A stretch of DNA of 64,000 nt, from contig NZ_JAIVKU010000005.1 of assembly GCF_020524165.1 (NCBI RefSeq), positions 248,001 through 312,000 on the forward strand. The letters are read 5' to 3'. The DNA is from Guptibacillus hwajinpoensis. Lineage in GTDB: Bacteria > Bacillota > Bacilli > Bacillales > Guptibacillaceae. Shown piece by piece: positions 42,303 through 50,955 of this stretch. Both the position numbers and the translations under genes were made by a program. The notes below the pieces were generated by a model. The model did not search any database. It saw only the letters and a program-made list of their open reading frames with translations, and was not told the DNA's origin. Each line of letters begins with the position of its first letter. Within the stretch, counting starts at the first letter, position 1.

Positions 42303-44663
42303 ATGGGTGACACAAAACATCAAGGGCCAATAAAAGCAACAAAGAAACCACAGCCAAAACACTGGGTAAGTCCAATTCCCTTTGGATTAGGTAAAGTGAA
42401 ACCCCAGCATTTTCGGGATACTGCCAAAATCGCATGGGAAAACCGGGACAACATAGGATACGCCACCCGAATTTTAACACAGGGCGTATGCGATGGATGT
42501 GCATTAGGGGTTTCAGGGTTATATGACCAAACCTTAAAAGGACCACACGTCTGTACAACAAGACTCAATGTTTTAAGACTCAACACAATGCCTGCAATCA
42601 ATGAGGATGTTTTGCATTCTGACATTAACGAACTTCGTCAATACAGCAGTACCGAGCTTCGGAAATTAGGACGCATCCCTTATCCGTTAATTCGTCGTAA
42701 AGGTGAAAATCGTTTTTCTCGTCTGACTTGGGACGATGCAATGGATCTCATTGCCAATAAGATGAAAAAGCTTGATCCAAAACAGTACGCTTTTTATTTA
42801 ACATCAAGAGGGATTACAAATGAGTCCTATTACGTTGCAGCTAAAGTAGCTCGATTTCTAGGCACAAACCATATTGACAATGCGTCACGTATTTGTCACT
42901 CACCGAGTAAAACGGCTTTAAAACGTTCAATCGGTGTCGGCGCGTCCACAGTGAATTACCAGGATTGGTTTGGGACGGATGTCTTAATGTTCTGGGGTAG
43001 TGTCGCATCTAATAGTTCTCCGGTCTCCACAAAATACATGCTTGAAGCGAAAAAAAGAGGCACGAAAATCATTATGGTCAATCCATACAAAGAGCCAGCC
43101 ATGGATAAATATTGGATTCCTTCCAACGGAGAATCGGCGCTGTTTGGAACCAAATTAGCGGACGACTTTTATCAGGTAAATGTCGGTGGAGATATTGCCT
43201 TTATGCACGGGATTATGAAGCACTGGTTTGAAATGGAAGACAAAGAACATGGGTCTGCCATTAATCATCCTTTCGTCCAAAAGCATGTGAACGGATATGA
43301 AGAATTAAAAGCAAATGTTCAGCTTCAATCTTGGGAGCAAATCGTTCGCTCTTCTGGTATAACGAAAGAACGGATTATCGAACTCTCTCGTTTACTTGCA
43401 AGAAGTAAGAGCGCTGTTTTTGCATGGGCGCTTGGTTTAACGATGCACTCCTTTGCGACAGATAACATCTCTCAAGTAGCGAACCTCGCTCTACTACGTG
43501 GATTTCTCGGTAAGAAAAATAGTGGCTTAATGCCCTTCCGTGGACATTCTTCTGTGCAGGGATCTGGAGAAATGGGAGCCGATCCCTTTGTTTTACCTGG
43601 AGGAGGATTTGACCCCAATAACATTCGTCGCATGGAACAAGTATGGGGATTCGAGCTACCAAAATGGCAGGGTGATATTGTTGGGGTGACCTTAGAAAAC
43701 ATCGTCCTTCCAGAAGATCACGAGAGAAAGATTAAACTTTACTACTTATCAGGAGGAAACTTCCTTGAAACGATGCCTGACCCTGATTTTGTAGAAAAAG
43801 CCCTGTCTGAGTTAGAAATACGCGTCCACCAGGACATTATTCTCAATACCTCTACACTTGTTGATGCAAAAGAAGCAGTGATCGTACTTCCTGCTCGAAC
43901 AAGATATGAACAAGAAGGTGGGGGTACTTCCACGTCCACTGAACGAATGGTTTACTTTTCTCCAGAAATTGAAGGCAATCAAAATCAGGTGGAAGAAGCG
44001 CGTTCGGAATGGAAAATCTATATCGATCTGGCCAAGCGAATCAAGCCAGAGACAGCTCACTTCGTTGATTTTAAATCTGGACAGGAAATACGAAATGAAA
44101 TCGCCATTGCCAACCGTGACTATGACGGCGTTCAACACTTATCAAAGAAAGGGGACGTCTTCCAATGGGGCGGTGCCTGGTTGTGTGAAGGGGGTATCTG
44201 TCCAACACCAGATGGAAGAGGAAATCTCATTCCAGTGGAGATTCCTGACCTTGGCAAAAAGGAAGGGCAGTTTATCGTCACCTCAAGGCGTGGAAAGCAA
44301 TTTAATTCGATGGTTTATAAAGAAACTGATCCTTTTAACAAAGCAGAGCGATACGACGTTCTGATAAATGCCGAAGATGCAAACAGACTAAGCATCACAG
44401 AAGGTGAAGGAATTGTCGTTTACAATGGATTTGGTGTTTTTCAAGGAAGAGCCAAATTTGTAGATATTGCAAGCGGCAATCTAGAAGTGCATTTTCCTGA
44501 AGGAAATTTCCTCTTGCCTAGAGGTCGGTATGAAAAATACGCTGGTATCCCCGATTACAACATTACGGTAACCGTTGAAAAAGCAGATCGCTTTAACGCT
44601 AGAAAAGATGTGCAATACCAGGAGAAAGAAATTGAAGACCTGGAAGTGAATGCACCAGTCTGA
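42303..44663 (+). CDS. FdhF/YdeP family molybdopterin oxidoreductase
   Basis: A 786-residue formate-dehydrogenase-alpha-like protein. Near residue 61 a TQGVCDGCALGVSG cysteine pair suggests an iron-sulfur or metal site typical of YdeP-type members. Around residue 198, RICHSPS aligns with the selenocysteine/cysteine Mo ligand of FdhF (VUHGPS), here Cys. Further pterin motifs are WGSVASNSSP, VNPYKEP, FRGHSSVQGSGEMG and the C-terminal MopB domain with FIVTSRRGKQFNSMVY. It probably oxidises formate or a related C1/C2 acid with an unknown acceptor. The ATG at 42303 follows GAGGAG; a GTG three codons earlier is too close to that site. Confidence 0.88.
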   Translation: MGDTKHQGPIKATKKPQPKHWVSPIPFGLGKVKPQHFRDTAKIAWENRDNIGYATRILTQGVCDGCALGVSGLYDQTLKGPHVCTTRLNVLRLNTMPAINEDVLHSDINELRQYSSTELRKLGRIPYPLIRRKGENRFSRLTWDDAMDLIANKMKKLDPKQYAFYLTSRGITNESYYVAAKVARFLGTNHIDNASRICHSPSKTALKRSIGVGASTVNYQDWFGTDVLMFWGSVASNSSPVSTKYMLEAKKRGTKIIMVNPYKEPAMDKYWIPSNGESALFGTKLADDFYQVNVGGDIAFMHGIMKHWFEMEDKEHGSAINHPFVQKHVNGYEELKANVQLQSWEQIVRSSGITKERIIELSRLLARSKSAVFAWALGLTMHSFATDNISQVANLALLRGFLGKKNSGLMPFRGHSSVQGSGEMGADPFVLPGGGFDPNNIRRMEQVWGFELPKWQGDIVGVTLENIVLPEDHERKIKLYYLSGGNFLETMPDPDFVEKALSELEIRVHQDIILNTSTLVDAKEAVIVLPARTRYEQEGGGTSTSTERMVYFSPEIEGNQNQVEEARSEWKIYIDLAKRIKPETAHFVDFKSGQEIRNEIAIANRDYDGVQHLSKKGDVFQWGGAWLCEGGICPTPDGRGNLIPVEIPDLGKKEGQFIVTSRRGKQFNSMVYKETDPFNKAERYDVLINAEDANRLSITEGEGIVVYNGFGVFQGRAKFVDIASGNLEVHFPEGNFLLPRGRYEKYAGIPDYNITVTVEKADRFNARKDVQYQEKEIEDLEVNAPV

Positions 44664-44674
44664 CGGATGCTATT

Positions 44675-44714
44675 ATACAAACCCCCTCTCGCAAGTTGAG
44701 ATAGGGGGTTTTTG
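44675..44714 (+). terminator. terminator after FdhF-like gene
   Basis: AACCCCCTCTC pairs imperfectly with GAGATAGGGGGTT, followed by five T residues. Confidence 0.85.
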
Positions 44715-44804
44715 ATGTGCTCTTCATCCAAGAAAATTGTTTCTAAGAGGTGGAAATAGGCTATGTTAAACACTAAACAACTTATTCAGGAGTAGGAGTC
44801 TTCT

Positions 44805-46439
44805 ATGAAATATCAATCGCTGTACCGGATTAGTGTAATTGTTTGGATGTCCGTTAAGTTCTTTCTTCAACTAGAACATTTCCGTAGAAAAAGCAAACAT
44901 TCCTGGGACCAGGAACGGTGGCAAAAGCTACTAAAAAAACAAGCGAGAGAATACAAAGAGAAAGCGATTCGCCTTGAGGGATTACTCGTTAAGCTTGGGC
45001 AATTTCTTGCAACGAGGGCTGACATTCTTCCAAAAGTTTTTCTGGAAGAAATTGAAGATCTTGTAGATCGCGTCCCTTCTTTCCCATGGGGAAAAGCGAA
45101 ACAAATTCTTGAAGAAGAATGGTCAGCTGATTATAAAGATGTCATCGACAATCTATCGGATCGTCCGATTGCCTCTGCCTCCATTGGGCAAGTATACCGA
45201 GCAACATTAAAATCTGGAGAAGATGTGGCAATCAAAATACGTCGACCAAACATTCGCAAGATTATTCGGGCTGACTTTCAAGCCCTTCGTATCGTGTTCT
45301 GGCTCATGGATAAGTTTACGGCATACGGCAAGCAGCTTGATTTAAGCAGGTTATATGAGGAAGTTCGTCATGTGATTGAAGATGAACTTGATTTTAAGAA
45401 AGAACTGAAAAATGGTCTGCACTTTAAGGAGCGATACAGCGATAGTCCTGGATACCGAGTACCGCATTATGTGGCAGAATGGTCAACGAAAAAGGTGCTC
45501 GTTATGGAATGGATGGAAGGCGCTCGCATCACGAACCTTTCTTATATTGAGGAGAAGGCCCTTGATCGGAAAGGACTTGCCCGTAAATTGTTAAAAGGAT
45601 ATCTTGAGCAGCTTCTTCAAGAAGGGCAATTTCACGCCGATCCTCATTCTGGTAATCTTCTTATCCAAGAAGACGGCACCATCGTTTTCATCGATTTTGG
45701 GATGGTTGGACACATTGAAGCCAGAGATGCTCTGTCCATTCGAAAGCTTATCACAGGAATTGTGCTTAGTCAGTACAGTGATGTCACAGAGGCTCTTGAC
45801 GAATTGCGCTTCCTTCTTCCTAACTCAGATAAAAGACAAATCGAGAAAGCCATTCAAACGCTCGTTACCTTATTCATTGAACAGGATCTTACGATGATGG
45901 ATGAAGATACAGCCGAGCAAGTATTAAAAGAAGTTCAAACGCTCGTAAATAAGCAGCCCATTCAATTACCGAGTGAATTTGCTTTTCTCGGACGAGCCAT
46001 TTCAACCATTGTTGGTATTCTCTATACGTTGGATCCTGAAATTGATTTAATTGAAGAAGGCAAGCCCATCGTTCAAGAATGGATCAATCGCGAAGAATCG
46101 GCTGATTATCGCTATGACCCCAAAAAGCTTCTGAAACAGCTATATGCTAGAATTTCTTCAATTAAGAATCCGCTCGATCGACTTTCAGATGAATTTCATG
46201 ACCATCGACAGTGGAAAGAACGCTTAACACAACGTGAAGTTCAATCCAAAAGCATGCTATGGAATAAACATTATGCGTTTATTCTATTTTGCTTTAGTTT
46301 CATTGGGTTCATTGTAAGCCTGGCATTTGACATGCCATCCCTCTTTCTCCCTACTAGCATAACTGGAGGCATTTCTTTCATCATCATCCTTTTCTTTGGT
46401 GCAATGGAAAAACGACTATGGAACAAAAAGGAGAAATAA
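44805..46439 (+). CDS. AarF/UbiB/ABC1 family atypical kinase
   Basis: A 544-residue UbiB-like protein. The signature KxGQ helix is VKLGQFLATRADILP (~residue 62), the alanine-rich nucleotide loop is ASASIGQVYRATL, then the catalytic FHADPHSGNLLI (~276) and metal-binding VFIDFGMVGHIE (~296). Two hydrophobic helices close the protein (FILFCFSFIGFIVSLAF and IIILFFGAMEK), placing it at the membrane. The family supports isoprenoid-quinone or lipid homeostasis, shown for UbiB/Coq8; Bacillus makes menaquinone, so the client here is unknown. A small gene follows two bases after the stop. Confidence 0.9.
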   Translation: MKYQSLYRISVIVWMSVKFFLQLEHFRRKSKHSWDQERWQKLLKKQAREYKEKAIRLEGLLVKLGQFLATRADILPKVFLEEIEDLVDRVPSFPWGKAKQILEEEWSADYKDVIDNLSDRPIASASIGQVYRATLKSGEDVAIKIRRPNIRKIIRADFQALRIVFWLMDKFTAYGKQLDLSRLYEEVRHVIEDELDFKKELKNGLHFKERYSDSPGYRVPHYVAEWSTKKVLVMEWMEGARITNLSYIEEKALDRKGLARKLLKGYLEQLLQEGQFHADPHSGNLLIQEDGTIVFIDFGMVGHIEARDALSIRKLITGIVLSQYSDVTEALDELRFLLPNSDKRQIEKAIQTLVTLFIEQDLTMMDEDTAEQVLKEVQTLVNKQPIQLPSEFAFLGRAISTIVGILYTLDPEIDLIEEGKPIVQEWINREESADYRYDPKKLLKQLYARISSIKNPLDRLSDEFHDHRQWKERLTQREVQSKSMLWNKHYAFILFCFSFIGFIVSLAFDMPSLFLPTSITGGISFIIILFFGAMEKRLWNKKEK

Positions 46440-46441
46440 CG

Positions 46442-46684
46442 ATGGAAAATTCAAAGGTAATGAAGGAGACAACTGAAAAGCTAGGTAGAAAAGAGGTCAA
46501 AATAGAAGGCCTTCATAATGGATATCGCATTACAGTAAAAGAAAACGAAGAAGAATTAAAAAAACAACGCCGAGTAGGTGGTGCGTTTATTAACCTTTTA
46601 AAACAACTTGAGAAAGCCGGCTACCGACTGCCTTTTCCTTTTTCATGGGTGTTACGTTTTTGGAATCGGTATTCAAGACCGTAA
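46442..46684 (+). CDS. small basic protein downstream of the AarF-like kinase
   Basis: An 80-residue product (KLGRKEVKIEGLHNGYRITVKEN..., ending SWVLRFWNRYSRP) begins two bases after the kinase stop, and AAAGGAGA lies in the last codons of the kinase gene. That spacing indicates translational coupling. The protein is basic with a helix FINLLKQLEKAG; a proline/aromatic-rich tail may contact the membrane. No family recognised. It is a good candidate for a small partner of the kinase, an inference from context only. Confidence 0.65.
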   Translation: MENSKVMKETTEKLGRKEVKIEGLHNGYRITVKENEEELKKQRRVGGAFINLLKQLEKAGYRLPFPFSWVLRFWNRYSRP

Positions 46685-46724
46685 AAAGGAAGAAGTCTCC
46701 CTTTCATTTCTTAGTGATTTTTTA

Positions 46725-46753
46725 TTTTCACGCGAACACCTTATTGATACAAT
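46725..46753 (+). promoter_or_regulatory. sigma-A promoter of thiM
   Basis: TTTTCA and TACAAT are separated by exactly 17 bases, about 60 bases before the thiM start. No TPP riboswitch is seen between the promoter and the gene. Confidence 0.55.
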
Positions 46754-46811
46754 GAAAAAACAAGAAAATAGTCCTAATGAATGAAATGACAAGTATGAAA
46801 GGATGTTGATC

Positions 46812-47612
46812 GTGGAAAAATCACAGGCTGCTGCCCTTATTACAAAGGTTAGAGAGGCATCCCCTCTCGTTCATAATATAACGAATACCGTCGTTACGAA
46901 CTTTACAGCGAACGGCTTACTCGCTGCAGGTGCAAGTCCCGTCATGGCTTATGCAAAAGAAGAAGTGGCTGATATGGTAAAAATTTCTGGCGCGCTTGTT
47001 TTAAATATTGGTACATTAACGAAGGACCTGGTAGACGCGATGATTATTGCTGGAAAAGCAGCAAATGAAATGCACATCCCCGTTATTCTGGACCCTGTTG
47101 GAGCTGGTGCTACTCCTTATCGAACGTCAACAGCTAGGCGTCTTCTTAAAGAAGTGGACGTGCAATATCTACGAGGAAACGCAGCGGAAATTGCAAATAT
47201 TGCTGGAAAACAGTGGACAATCAAAGGTGTGGATGCGACGGAAGGAGAAGGAAATACCGAAATCCTTTCAAAAAAAGCAGCAAAGATGTTCGGCTGTACG
47301 GTGATCGTTACCGGAGCAATCGATGTTATTTCTAATGGCGAAGCAACTCTTAAGCTTGGCAATGGCCATCCAATCTTAACCAGGGTAACTGGCACTGGCT
47401 GTCTCCTCTCCTCTCTTCTTGGCGCATTTGCAGCTATTGAGGAAAATCCAATGCTTGCTGCTTATGGTGCGCTTGCTTTTTATGGTGTCGCAAGTGAAAA
47501 AGCGGCAGATCATATCGAAAATCGACCGGGAGACTTTCAAATTGCCCTTTTAAATCAGCTTTCTCTCATATCATCTGAAGATATTGACGCTAATATCCAT
47601 CTTGTACCATAA
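46812..47612 (+). CDS. thiM: hydroxyethylthiazole kinase
   Basis: A 266-residue ribokinase-fold enzyme: SPLVHNITNTVVTNFTANGLLAAGASPVMAYA, LNIGTL, ILDPVGAGATPYRT, YLRGNAAEIANIAG and the catalytic VTGTGCLLSSLLGAF. It phosphorylates 4-methyl-5-(2-hydroxyethyl)thiazole for thiamine salvage. The GTG at 46812 sits nine bases after AAAGG; the ATG three codons earlier is directly on that site. Unlike B. subtilis, no thiE/thiD gene is next to it and no TPP riboswitch precedes it. Confidence 0.92.
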   Translation: MEKSQAAALITKVREASPLVHNITNTVVTNFTANGLLAAGASPVMAYAKEEVADMVKISGALVLNIGTLTKDLVDAMIIAGKAANEMHIPVILDPVGAGATPYRTSTARRLLKEVDVQYLRGNAAEIANIAGKQWTIKGVDATEGEGNTEILSKKAAKMFGCTVIVTGAIDVISNGEATLKLGNGHPILTRVTGTGCLLSSLLGAFAAIEENPMLAAYGALAFYGVASEKAADHIENRPGDFQIALLNQLSLISSEDIDANIHLVP

Positions 47613-47617
47613 ACTTG

Positions 47618-47657
47618 AAAGTGGAGCGCAACTAAAATTGCGCTCCACTTTCTTATA
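47618..47657 (+). terminator. terminator after thiM
   Basis: A 15-bp perfect stem GAAAGTGGAGCGCAA with its complement around a 6-base loop, ending in TTTC. Confidence 0.85.
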
Positions 47658-47686
47658 TCTATCCGGTTTACCTTATTCAACATTGC

Positions 47687-47896
47687 TTAACCACGAGCTA
47701 TAAAATAAATATCCTCAGTCCCTTTAAATGTATAAACAACTTTCTCAAGCAACGGATGAAAGTAGACAATAAGGTAATCCCCGCTTCGATCGATGATTCG
47801 TTTACCCGATTGGTATACCGGATAATCTTGCATGGTGCATGACTCTACTTCGATTTCGGAAGTGATCCACTCTATCACTTTTGCTTCCTCATCCAT
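47687..47896 (-). CDS. hypothetical protein, 69 residues
   Basis: A mostly beta-strand, acidic product (MDEEAKVIEWITSEIEVESCTMQDYPVYQSGKR...YLIVYFHPLLEKVVYTFKG). AAGGGGG lies before the ATG. I do not recognise a family. The clean ribosome binding site and protein-like composition favour a real gene; function unknown. Confidence 0.55.
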   Translation of the reverse strand: MDEEAKVIEWITSEIEVESCTMQDYPVYQSGKRIIDRSGDYLIVYFHPLLEKVVYTFKGTEDIYFIARG

Positions 47897-48045
47897 CGCT
47901 TCCCCCTTGAGACATTACTTATCTATGAATGTTAGCAGCAACTCTTCCATGATGCTGTTTAACACATTCATCTCAAGCGCTCATATCATTTATTTATGTC
48001 TCTCCCACTCTTCCACATTCTAGACATTTCTAAACACATAGGAAA

Positions 48046-48072
48046 ACCTGAAGCATGCGCGCTTCAGGTTTC
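48046..48072 (-). terminator. terminator after the 84-residue membrane gene
   Basis: AACCTGAAGC pairs with GCTTCAGGTT around ATGCGC; a T-run follows on the minus strand. Confidence 0.75.
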
Positions 48073-48075
48073 ATC

Positions 48076-48330
48076 TTAAAATAAGAGACCAATGATCCCC
48101 GCCAAAATACCTAACACAATGGCAATAATAAACCAGATAACAGCAAGGATAATGATTAGCCAACCAATGCCTTTTCTACCAGTTTGAATAAAGTAGATCC
48201 CAAGAACGATTGGTCCAAAAATCAAACCGAGAATCGCCCAGAAAAAAGAGCTTTTATCACGTTTCTTCGCGTCTACAAATAAATAAATCGCGATTACAAT
48301 ATTAAGGATTAATCCAAATGACAGTTCCAC
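48076..48330 (-). CDS. small membrane protein, 84 residues
   Basis: The protein has three hydrophobic segments (~3-18, ~28-48, ~55-82) with a short basic loop (DAKKRDKSS). The arrangement IYLFVDAKKRDKSSFFWAILGLIFGPI recalls small phospholipase-D-nuclease-like/DUF-type membrane proteins of Bacillus, but the family is uncertain. The GTG start at 48330 follows GAGGTGAG. A terminator sits just past the stop. Confidence 0.65.
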   Translation of the reverse strand: MELSFGLILNIVIAIYLFVDAKKRDKSSFFWAILGLIFGPIVLGIYFIQTGRKGIGWLIIILAVIWFIIAIVLGILAGIIGLLF

Positions 48331-48396
48331 TCGCTCACCTCGTTTCTATTCTAAAAAAATGTTTCCCTAAAGTAGCTCTTTTTAAACCGGGTCTTC

Positions 48397-49245
48397 CTAT
48401 AGACTAATCATTAACGTATCAAACGCAAACGAAATCTTTTTATCCTGTGGAAGCGTGTCTTCCACTTTTTTAAGATCGTCATAGCTCAATTGATCAGGTT
48501 CTTCAAGATGTGTTAAATACACTTTTTTTACGTGCAGCTTTTCAATAATTGTCAGTGTTTGACGAAAAGTCGCTTCTTCTTTTAAAACAGGATGATCGGC
48601 GCTTATCTGTCTTTCTCCTGTTAACGGATGAAATTCACAGATGCCAGTCGGCAAGATCGCCACATCTAATTCGCCAAGCTTTGGCGGATCCCAACCATAA
48701 AGTTCATCAGGAGCAATCAAAACCCGTTTACCGTTCCCTTCAAACAAAAAAGCATAGACATAGTCCTCTGATAAACGAAAAGGTGTAATGGTCACGTCAT
48801 TAATGGTTACTTTTTCTCCATCTTTCAAGTTGTGAAGCGCTATGTAATCTTGACTTTCAAAGAAAGCGAGATGCTCGCCCGTACCTAATCTTGTTTGAAA
48901 GTCACTGGCCACTTGCTCTGGCAAATAAACGTCCGTTGTTGTTCCTTGTGCGGGATGGTTCACCCAATCCGCATTCATTGATTCTAGCACCCGTCTCCCC
49001 ATGACATGATCGGGATGCCAATGGGAGTAGAATACACCATCAATCGTCGATATTTTTGATCGGTTTAATTGCATATAGCTATCTTCAGGCGTATCAATGA
49101 GGACGTTAGGTCCATGAACAAATACGCTAGGACCTGATCGGCTGTAAGGAACGCCTTTCTTTCTCGCTTCTAGGCAAATAGCACATTGACAGAGCGGGCG
49201 TGGAATCGCCATGGCTCCACCGGTACCAAGAAATTCAATTTTCAT
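48397..49245 (-). CDS. MBL-fold metal-dependent hydrolase (PhnP-like)
   Basis: A 282-residue metallo-beta-lactamase-fold protein: MKIEFLGTGGAMAIPRPLCQCAICLEARKKG carries the extra zinc cysteines of the PhnP group, and SHWHPDHVMG is the active-site HxHxDH motif; VLIAPDE and YLTHLEEPD supply later ligands. PhnP is a cyclic phosphodiesterase of phosphonate breakdown; the other PhnP-like members have unclear substrates, and no phn genes are near. AGGAGAAG precedes the ATG. A stand-alone gene. Confidence 0.85.
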   Translation of the reverse strand: MKIEFLGTGGAMAIPRPLCQCAICLEARKKGVPYSRSGPSVFVHGPNVLIDTPEDSYMQLNRSKISTIDGVFYSHWHPDHVMGRRVLESMNADWVNHPAQGTTTDVYLPEQVASDFQTRLGTGEHLAFFESQDYIALHNLKDGEKVTINDVTITPFRLSEDYVYAFLFEGNGKRVLIAPDELYGWDPPKLGELDVAILPTGICEFHPLTGERQISADHPVLKEEATFRQTLTIIEKLHVKKVYLTHLEEPDQLSYDDLKKVEDTLPQDKKISFAFDTLMISL

Positions 49246-49415
49246 TCTCCTTCTCCTCTCTCCTTATTTGGTATTCTTTTCCTCCGCTTCATTCTATCAT
49301 TTTCTTTCTCTTGAAAAAGGAACTTTTTAAAAAATTCGTCACAAAAAAGACTGTTTAGTTAGAAAATAGGAGGGAAAACCCACCGTAGATGAAAATAGAA
49401 GGAGGATGTTTGATT

Positions 49416-50078
49416 ATGTCAGAGCAACAAACTGAAACAGCTTATCAGCTACCTCGGATCGGTTCACCGGCCCCTGACTTTACCGCCAATACAACACACG
49501 GACAGCTTTCTCTCAATGATTACAAAGGAAAATGGTTTGTTTTGTTTTCCCATCCAGCTGACTTCACCCCGGTGTGCACAACGGAATTTGTCGCATTTCA
49601 AGAGATTTACCCTGAATTACGCAAACTCGATGTTGAGCTAATCGGTCTTAGTGTTGATAGCGTGTCCTCCCATCTAGCATGGGTTCGTAATATTGAGAAA
49701 AACTTTGATACCGAAATTGAATTTCCAGTGATCGCTGACCTTGATCGAAAAGTAGCCACTCGCTACGGCATGATTATGCCAGAAGAAAGTCAAACGGAAA
49801 CGAGCCGTGCCGTCTTCGTTGTTGATGATAAGCAGGTTGTTCGGGCTGTTATCTACTATCCTCTTACGACAGGACGCAATATGAATGAAATTATGCGGTT
49901 AGTTAAGGCACTTAAAACAACAGATGAACATGGCGCGCCGACCCCTGCCAATTGGGAACCAGGGGATAAAGTTCTCGTTTCCCCTCCTAAAACACAAGAA
50001 GATATGAAAAAACGCGAGAACGAAGATGGCCTTGAATGTATTGACTGGTATTTATGTAAACAAGAACTCAATCAATAA
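49416..50078 (+). CDS. peroxiredoxin (Prx6 type)
   Basis: A 220-residue peroxiredoxin with the peroxidatic motif PADFTPVCTTEF (~residue 45) and SVDSVSSHLAW, PVIADLDRKVATRYG, YYPLTTGRN of the 1-Cys/Prx6 class. The C-terminal end carries two more cysteines (ECIDWYLCK), spaced as in some archaeal and thermophile Prx6 members, where they act as resolving residues. It reduces H2O2 and organic peroxides. GGAGG lies ten bases before the ATG at 49416; an ATG nine codons earlier lacks one. A terminator follows directly. Confidence 0.9.
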   Translation: MSEQQTETAYQLPRIGSPAPDFTANTTHGQLSLNDYKGKWFVLFSHPADFTPVCTTEFVAFQEIYPELRKLDVELIGLSVDSVSSHLAWVRNIEKNFDTEIEFPVIADLDRKVATRYGMIMPEESQTETSRAVFVVDDKQVVRAVIYYPLTTGRNMNEIMRLVKALKTTDEHGAPTPANWEPGDKVLVSPPKTQEDMKKRENEDGLECIDWYLCKQELNQ

Positions 50079-50084
50079 CCGCTT

Positions 50085-50115
50085 AAAGAACCGGCCAATT
50101 GACCGGTTCTTTTTC
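50085..50115 (+). terminator. terminator after peroxiredoxin gene
   Basis: AAAGAACCGG pairs with CCGGTTCTTT around CCAATTGA, followed by T residues. Confidence 0.9.
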
Positions 50116-50197
50116 TGTTAGCAAAGTATGAATGCCTCAGCGTCGGGAAAAGAGAGACAAATAATCCCTCACTAGTTCTTTTGGATTATTTTCCAAA

Positions 50198-50225
50198 TTG
50201 CACTTTGCTAGATTAAGATTATAAT
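50198..50225 (+). promoter_or_regulatory. sigma-A promoter of the Rex paralog
   Basis: TTGCAC and TATAAT are separated by 16 bases, about 38 bases before the start. I see no clear Rex operator palindrome (TTGTGA...TCACAA) over it. Confidence 0.65.
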
Positions 50226-50262
50226 AGAGTAGAAAGCGGATTAGTACGACGGAGGTAATAGT

Positions 50263-50892
50263 ATGAAAAAGGAAGAGAATAAGCTTCCAAATGCAACCAT
50301 AAAGCGGCTCCCACTCTACCTTTCTTATTTGAAAAGCGTGAAGAAATCTGGTCAAAAATCGATTTCCTCTGTAGAGATTGGAAACGCGCTTAATTATAAA
50401 TCTGATCTTGTGAGAAGAGATTTCTCTAAGATAAAAGCTCCAGGACGCAAAGGGGCAGGGTATGAAGTCAAAAAACTTGTCAATCATCTTCACCTGATTG
50501 TAAACGAGAATACTGAGCCAGAAGCGGCTTTGATTGGCGCTGGACGACTGGGAACTGCGCTTCTTCACTACAATCACCTACGAAAATCGTCTCCCAAAAT
50601 TAAAATGGCTTTTGATAATAATCCAAAAGTGGTTGGTAAAACCATTGCTGGTGTCCCAGTTTATCATATTGATGAAATGAATGATCGATTAACTGCTAGT
50701 GTAACCGTAGCGATTCTGGCTATCCCTGCCGCATCAGCGCAGATGATTTCTGAGAAACTATCTGAAACCGGTATTCTCGGCATTATGAACTTTTCTTCTG
50801 CCTATCTTACGCTTCCAGGGAACATTCACCTTCAACAAATTGATTTAGCAAGAGAGCTAGACACCCTCTCTTTTCTCATTCATTTCTTTTAA
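50263..50892 (+). CDS. Rex-family redox-sensing repressor, divergent paralog
   Basis: A 209-residue protein with the Rex layout. The N-terminal winged helix is NATIKRLPLYLSYLKSV...SSVEIGNALNYKSDLVRRDFSKI, and the C-terminal Rossmann domain has AALIGAGRLGTALLHYNHL (GxGxxG) followed by KMAFDNNPKVVGKTIAGVPVYH. Rex senses NADH/NAD and represses fermentation and respiration genes. Compared with typical Rex, the wing (APGRKGAGYEVKKL) differs from the usual GALGKRGYGYNV, so the operator may differ. The usual rex neighbours (tsaD, moaC, abc-f) are absent, so this is probably a second Rex. Confidence 0.8.
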   Translation: MKKEENKLPNATIKRLPLYLSYLKSVKKSGQKSISSVEIGNALNYKSDLVRRDFSKIKAPGRKGAGYEVKKLVNHLHLIVNENTEPEAALIGAGRLGTALLHYNHLRKSSPKIKMAFDNNPKVVGKTIAGVPVYHIDEMNDRLTASVTVAILAIPAASAQMISEKLSETGILGIMNFSSAYLTLPGNIHLQQIDLARELDTLSFLIHFF

Positions 50893-50902
50893 GGTGATAA
50901 AC

Positions 50903-50955
50903 AAAAACCCCTCACCAAAATTCATGAACGAATTTTTGGTGCAGGGGTTTTCTTT
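50903..50955. terminator. bidirectional terminator overlapping exonuclease 3' end
   Basis: A long hairpin of AAACCCCT and ACCAAAATTC with their complements (50930-50950), about 20 paired bases, separates the convergent Rex and exonuclease genes. Its arms include the last codons of the exonuclease. Confidence 0.85.

Noticed and set aside
42320..42625. 101-residue minus-strand frame opposite the FdhF-like gene
   Set aside because: Shadow of the molybdopterin gene; contains no coherent motif.
50137..50577. 146-residue minus-strand frame overlapping the start of the Rex paralog
   Set aside because: Antisense shadow of the Rex gene and its promoter, with no start signals and composition unlike a protein.
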